This document shows, piece by piece, positions 59,111-64,000 of a stretch of DNA of 64,000 bases. The position numbers and the translations under genes are program-made. How positions within the stretch are numbered: position 1 is the stretch's first letter; each line of letters starts with the position of its first letter. The notes below the pieces were generated by a model, which was not told the origin of the DNA, ran no database searches, and was given only the letters and a program-made list of their open reading frames with translations. This DNA comes from Crocodylus rhombifer (taxonomy: Eukaryota; Chordata; Crocodylia; Crocodylidae). The DNA lies in assembly GCA_038503035.1 (NCBI GenBank), contig JAVSML010001000.1, positions 992,397-1,056,396 on the forward strand, given 5' to 3'.

Positions 59111-61160
59111 AGCATTTAGCAGTGTGTGCATAGTATATACATGGAACCCCTCCAAATGCATATCATAATATACTATGTACATACCTTTTATCTTGGAGAG
59201 AGGAACAAGCTACATGTGACAGAAGTTAGCAACTTCTCTTAACACAATACTGGTGCTCACACAGTACAGCCAGAAGGGTGGCATAAAACTTGTCCAGAAT
59301 ATACCTGCCTGGCTGTTACACCTGTGTTTTTACTGTTAGAGGAATAGGACAGGCTACACAGGAGAAATTTTTTGTAAAAGAATACTTTAGAGTGCAAGGA
59401 ACAAAGCTTAAATTCCTGTTGGTCCTCCTTATTCTCCTTGTAATAACTTATAGACATGGGCTAAAGTAAGAGGGATCAGAACAAAGTACATCTCCCCTCT
59501 TGCACTAGGACATCATGGGATAGTTTCCTATGTTAGTTTGGCCCTATACGGATCTCTTTCCTTTTGTTTTTTTCAGTCAATAGTAACCTCTCCTTAAAAA
59601 GGTTTAAATCAAATGCAACTCAATGTCAGTCAGTGGAATTAAGAATAAAATGGGTAAAATAACTGGTTACATTCTACACTCCACTACACAGGTAAAAAGA
59701 GAGTAATCATTGATACAATACACTGGCAGCACATCCTTTACTCATGATGTAATGCATTTCAGTTTCCTCATATACACTTTACTACATTTACATTCTTTCC
59801 TGAAAAAGCCCTGAAGTTCTTCAGGTTGATGTATCAGCTAGCTACTTTGAATCTGTCCACCGTTTTATTCTCCTAAGATTTAAAAAGGGTAAAACATACT
59901 CGAGTTTAGGAGGGGAAACAATCATTCATGCAGTTCATTAACATTCTTTTTCTGTCTACAGAATCATAAGCAATATGATTTTTTTTAGGGTAAGAATTCC
60001 CATAATGACAATGTGAAAAATACTAGAAATACGGTAAAATACTTTGTCACAAGACAGCTGTACACACAGATACATCCACAGCATATGGTTAAGCATTCCC
60101 AGAACACAGTAGAGATGCCAGTCTAATGATACTATTTTACATTTAAATAGCATCTTGTACCATGAAAGATAACCAGACTCATTCACTGAAGTGAAGATGC
60201 TGGAGTGTAGCATAGCAGCTGTTTAACGGTATAAAAACAATGCTACACAATATCTTTTATTAAAATCAGCTTTCTTAATGATATCTGCACATGGAGAGCA
60301 GTAAGCCATATATATTCCTTTATATTCAATCTACAATATCAGAATGTCTAAAAATCAATTCAGAAAAGCTAGAAAATGTTGCCTGCTATTTCCTTCTCTA
60401 AATGGCTTCATTCAAAACAATTCAAAATATAACCACCAGATCCTGTATTTTTCATTATTAAAAATACTTACAAGACACCATAATTACATAAATGAACTGC
60501 GTATTCACACAAAAATTTGCCCAGATGGATGTATTTCCTCCTATAAATATGTAATGTGAGAACCTTTTAAAATTAAGGTCTTCCTTTCCCTTTCTTGATA
60601 CAGCCCCAAGAGTTACCCTCCAGCATTATGATTTTTTTTAAATGCTAGTTTCATATAACTAAAACTACTCAATACAAATAAAAGTATAAATCTCCTTTTC
60701 CTTTCCTTGCCTAGAAATCCAGGAGAGAATATTTTAACCCTCTGCAAGCAAACTAAGATGAATGTTGTAATTTGGAAAGTGCTGCTAGTTGAAGAAATGA
60801 GAAAGGTCTTCTGATGTCTCAAACTTTTATTGCTCCATATTTGAAAAATGTTCTGAAACCTTCATACATTGAAACTGAGTTCACAGCCCGCAGGAGAGAG
60901 GTTACATTTTAATTCAATATTGTGGATCCTTTTATCACTATTTCACCAACAGAGTTATGGTACTACTTCCTAATCAGTGCTGACAAAGACTTCCTGTAAA
61001 CAGAAATTAAAAGTGAAGCAGGGGAAAAGTCAAGACAATCAAAGAGGCCTTCATCTTTACTCTCAGGTCGACCAGCTACTGTTAAGTCAGCATCTAGCCA
61101 TATTACACAGTCTAGGACAAAAAAAAAAAGGTACAAAGCCAAACTTTTAAATACCTGAGG
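59111..61160. other. No gene recognised
   Basis: About 2 kb of A+T-rich DNA with no supported gene or repeat terminus. Confidence 0.5.
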
Positions 61161-61164
61161 AAAA

Positions 61165-61480
61165 TAAATTCCATATTTGCTGATATATAATACACACCCT
61201 ATTTTTGGGAGGCATCAAAAAGCAAAAAAAACCCCAACTTACCTTGGAATACATGTAAGTACCAAAGGTCTGGGCTTCCGGGCCGGGGGTGCTTTTAGCA
61301 GGTCCTGTCTGGCATGCCCGTGCTGGGACTGTGCATCAAGGCAGGGACAGATCTGGCACACCAGCTCCAGAGCTGGGTGCCAGGTCCAACTCTGCGTACT
61401 GGACATGTACCCTAGTTTATCTGTGTACCAACCCTGGTCATCTGTGTACCTGTCCTGATCCAGTGTGTAGTTGGGGAGGA
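61165..61480. repeat. Possible transposon-derived block
   Basis: CCATATTTGCTGATATATAA followed by ACACCCTATTTTTGGG resembles the start at 33330, so both may be ends of one DNA transposon family. A GC-rich part follows (61270-61400). No matching right end seen. Confidence 0.35.
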
Positions 61481-62030
61481 GGCCTTCCCATTGGTTCAGA
61501 CATTTTATGACAGGGGATTAGGGGAATGGTGTTAATTGTCATGACTCCCACAGCCATGGCATTTAATGCTACTAACACTCTGCCCATCCACTTCCTTCCC
61601 TCCTCTCCCCTCCCATAAATTTCTAGACTCATGGGGTGCCCTTTTCCACAGCAAACTCATGGAGCAGATCCTCAATAATACATTTCTACAGGGGTATAGG
61701 TTGTAGCCATGTTGGTCTAAGGACATAGGCACACAAGGTTCTTTGAGTGAATCTGATACCTTTTATTAGACCAACTTAAATAGTTGGAAAACAATTATTA
61801 AGCAAGCTATCAGGTTCAAAAACTCTTCAACAGGCTAAGGAAGTTTCAGCAGTTGGTGTGTGCTCTTCCTGGATGGAATGGTTAGTAAAGAAGCCAGAGG
61901 CTGGGCTGGTATGCATACAAGACAGGTAGTCAGTGAAAATGTAGATTGAGGAGTCAATGGGTGAGAGACAGGCTGGGGGGCAGGGGGAAGACAGAGAAGG
62001 GGGATGAATAGTGGAGAGATACCTAGGGAG

Positions 62031-62200
62031 TCAGATGTCAGGCAGGTTATGTGTCATAAATCCAATGTCTATATTTAGTCCATGATTTTTAGTGTCCAGG
62101 AGGTTGATGAAGTGGAGTTCATAGGCTCATTTCTGGGAAGTGTTTTGTAAGTTTCTTTTGAGGTTCAGGACTGAGAGATTGGAGAGGGAGTGGTTTTCTT
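62031..62200 (-). pseudogene. Penelope-like ORF C-terminus (minus strand)
   Basis: Read on the minus strand, the frame gives HSLSNLSVLNLKRNLQNTSQ, an in-frame stop (rather than a residue), and then ELHFINLLDTKNHGLNIDIG and FMTHNLPDI before a stop at 62031-62033. The LLDTKNHGLNIDIGF ending is typical of the segment that follows the GIY-YIG domain in vertebrate Penelope-like ORFs. It is the part missing from the plus-strand half next to it. Confidence 0.6.
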
Positions 62201-62402
62201 GTGAGAAATCTGCCCGCACAGGTAATTGGCCTGGATCTTACAGCTGCACCTCCAGAAATGTAATATATCTCATGCGATGCACCAAATGCCCTGATGGAAA
62301 ATACATAGGAGAGACCAAACAACAACTATGCACCAAAATGAATGCACACTGGAAACCTATCAAAGACAGGAATAGCCAATTACCTCTGGGGGCACATTTC
62401 TG
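62200..62402 (+). pseudogene. GIY-YIG endonuclease fragment of a Penelope-like element
   Basis: The plus-strand frame contains SRNVIYLMRCTKCPDGKYIG followed by ETKQQLCTKMNAHW, IKDRNSQLPLGAHF and a stop. VIY and KYIGET are the two strands that name the GIY-YIG fold. The CxxC pair (RCTKC) and the RMNGHR-like helix (here KMNAHW) fit the Penelope class. The helix arginine usual for catalysis appears changed (LCTKM where LRTRM is expected), suggesting loss of activity. The frame stops just after GAHF, before the C-terminal region that lies inverted on the other side. Confidence 0.75.
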
Positions 62403-62529
62403 ATGAAACTTCCTTAGCCTGATGAAGGGTTTTTGAACCTGAAAGCTTGCTTAATAATTGTTTTCCAACTATTTAAGTTGGTCTAATAAAAGATATCAAA
62501 TTCACGCAAAGAACCTTATCTGCCTCTAA

Positions 62530-63815
62530 TAAATTTCTAAGCTCTTTAAGGAGAAAGAAGTGATTAGGAATAGTCAGCATGGATTCACCAAGCGCAAGTC
62601 ATGTCTGACCAACCTGATTGCCTTCTGTGACAAGGTGAATGGCTCTGTGAATGTGGAGAGATGGGTGGATGTGGTGTACCTTGATTTTAGCAAAGTTTTT
62701 GATACAGTCTTTCACAACATTCTCACAGGCAAGCTAAGGAAATATGGGCTGCATTAATGGATTGTAAGGTAGATAGCAAACTGGCTGGAACATCAGGCTC
62801 AGAGAGTAGTAATCAATGGCTCACTATCTAGTTGGCAGCCGGTATCAAGTGGAGTGCCACAGGGGTTGGTCCTGGGGCTAGTTGTGTTCAATATCTTCAT
62901 CAGTGACTTGGAAGATTGCATAGAGTGCACCCTCAGCAAGTTTGTACATGACACGGGGAGTAGTTGGGGGAGTAGTCGATGCACTGAAGGTTAGGGCTAG
63001 GACTCAGAGTGACCTAGACAAATTGGAGGATTGCCCCAAAAGGAATCTCATGAGGTTCAACAAGGAAAAGTGCAAAATCCTACACTTAGGATGGAACAAT
63101 ACCATGCACCAGCACAGGCTGGGGGCCGACTGGCTGGGCAGTGGCTCTGCAGAAAAGGACCTCGGGGTTACAGTGGACAGTAAGCTGAATATGAGTCAGC
63201 AGTGTGCCCTTGTTGCTAAGAAGGCTAACAACATCCTTGGCTGCATTGCCAGGAGTGTTGCCAGTAGGTCAGGGAAGTGATTTTCAGCTATTCAGCACTG
63301 GTGAGGCCACATCTGGAGTACTGTGTTCAGTTTTGGGCCCCCCACAACAGAAAGAATGGACAAATTGGAGAGTGTGTTGCAGGGTGACAAAAATGGTGAG
63401 GGAACCGGGCTTATTTAGTCTAGAGAAGAGGAAAGTGAGAGTGAATTTAATCAATAGCAGCTTTTGACTACCTGAAGTAGGGTTTGAAATAGGATGAAGC
63501 TAGACTACTCTCAGTAGTGGCAGATGACAGAATAGAGCAACCATCTCAAGTTGTAGCAAGAGAAGTTTAGGTTAGGTATTCGGAAGAATTTTCTCACAAG
63601 GAGGGTAGTAAAACACTGGAACTGGTTACCCAGAAAGGTGGGGGGGGGGGTGGAAAGAAGCTCCATCCTTGCAGGTTTTTAAGACCTGGCTTGACAAAGC
63701 TTTGGCTGAGATGATCTGGTTGGGGATGATCCAGCTTTGAGCAGTGGGTTTAACTAGATGACCTCCCGAGGTCCCTTCCAACCCTGACTTTCCATGATTT
63801 TATGATTCTATTAAA
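62530..63815 (+). mobile_element. CR1 LINE, about 1.3 kb, 5'-truncated
   Basis: A plus-strand CR1 that begins inside the reverse transcriptase domain and ends with AGGTCCCTTCCAACCCTGAC and a TATGATTCTATT tail at 63800-63815. Regions in order are [26 protein letters not shown] (motif A), the motif C region near 62937-62955, DLDKLEDCPKRNLMRFNKEK, SAEKDLGVTVDSKLNMSQQC and the C-terminal and 3' UTR part. A G11 run lies at 63640-63650. The 5' end abuts the Penelope-like composite. Confidence 0.88.
62560..63467 (+). pseudogene. CR1 reverse transcriptase relic with damaged catalytic site
   Basis: The ORF2 frame survives in pieces: 62560-62757 (RT start through motif A, with a stop after RKYGLH), and 62942-63280 (thumb region to [10 protein letters not shown]). 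At motif C the family FADDTK is read as FVHDTG (GTACATGAC near 62945-62953), so one of the two catalytic aspartates is lost. Stops and frameshifts follow. The copy cannot encode an active reverse transcriptase. Confidence 0.82.
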
Positions 63816-63825
63816 TTATTCTATT

Positions 63826-64000
63826 AACATTTCTCTGGAGTATATGTAATTCTAAAATTTGGAGAAATTCAAAATGATCATTTATTAAGAGTGAAAGGTG
63901 GTCTCAGCTTTTGACTAAACAACTAAGACACCTTTATTCCATACTTCCTGGCATGTGTCACAGGCTGCTGAAGTTTTGATGTCATATTTCATCAGGCCGT
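63826..64000. other. No gene recognised
   Basis: A short A+T-rich end segment with no supported feature. Confidence 0.4.

Larger units (their letters stand above)
61690..62525. mobile_element. Penelope-like composite with inverted terminal repeats
   Basis: Two arms of about 117 bp (61735-61851 and 62400-62517) are inverted copies, including a shared stretch of over 40 bases around TAGTTGGAAAACAATTATTA. Between them the right half carries plus-strand GIY-YIG coding (62200-62402). The left half carries minus-strand C-terminal coding and 3' UTR (61852-62215). The left outer edge, TAGGTTGTAGCCATGTTGGTC, is the reverse of the terminus seen at 31351. Penelope-like elements encode a reverse transcriptase with a GIY-YIG nuclease and often carry inverted terminal repeats. 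The reverse transcriptase itself is absent. A CR1 relic starts directly to the right. Confidence 0.8.

Overview
The window looks like nuclear DNA of a sauropsid vertebrate, most probably a crocodilian. It is A+T-rich and generally CpG-poor. It carries many CR1 LINE fragments, some ending in the ATGATTCT-type 3' tail, plus CR1-related and L2-like relics. It also holds Penelope-like element pieces, solo-LTR-like blocks and many short MITE families of the kind described from alligators, crocodiles and turtles. The organism call is an inference from repeat families; a turtle is the main alternative. I recognise no host protein-coding exon, rRNA or tRNA gene and no CRISPR array. The window reads as intergenic or deep intronic DNA.

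Layout. 1-12200 is mostly unique DNA with two hAT-like fragments (about 2641-2970 and 3138-3281), a CR1 3' end with an open C-terminal reading frame (3284-3782) and an inverted tRNA-like SINE pair near 10258-10380. 12200-20530 holds an element of a GGCTAGGG-end DNA transposon family, two more minus-strand CR1 copies (13594-14985, 16994-17655), two MITEs and an L2-like reverse transcriptase relic. 20530-28160 is mostly unremarkable, with two MITEs and an LTR-like block (about 26348-27130). 28160-33310 is dense: MITEs with hairpin structure, a solo-LTR-like block inside one of them, a Penelope-derived foldback (30935-31380) and a 714-bp transposon with a 7-bp flanking duplication. 35640-38905 holds a plus-strand CR1 relic split by a MITE, then an LTR-like block with an internal 51-bp minisatellite. 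40700-49270 holds several DNA transposons, ending in a clear nested insertion: a 1-kb foldback element with an 8-bp imperfect target duplication inside an older element flanked by TTA. 53340-57400 holds a GC-rich hairpin-bearing block, a CR1 3' end and a CpG-rich 1197-bp solo LTR with an exact 5-bp duplication. 58400-64000 holds a LINE relic, a Penelope-like composite with inverted ends and a GIY-YIG domain, and a directly abutting plus-strand CR1 relic.

The genes present are all transposon genes, and every one I could read is broken. The most informative structures are the nested and inverted insertions: the foldback at 47261-48269, the two Penelope-derived inverted structures, and a MITE hairpin that is kept between copies by paired substitutions.
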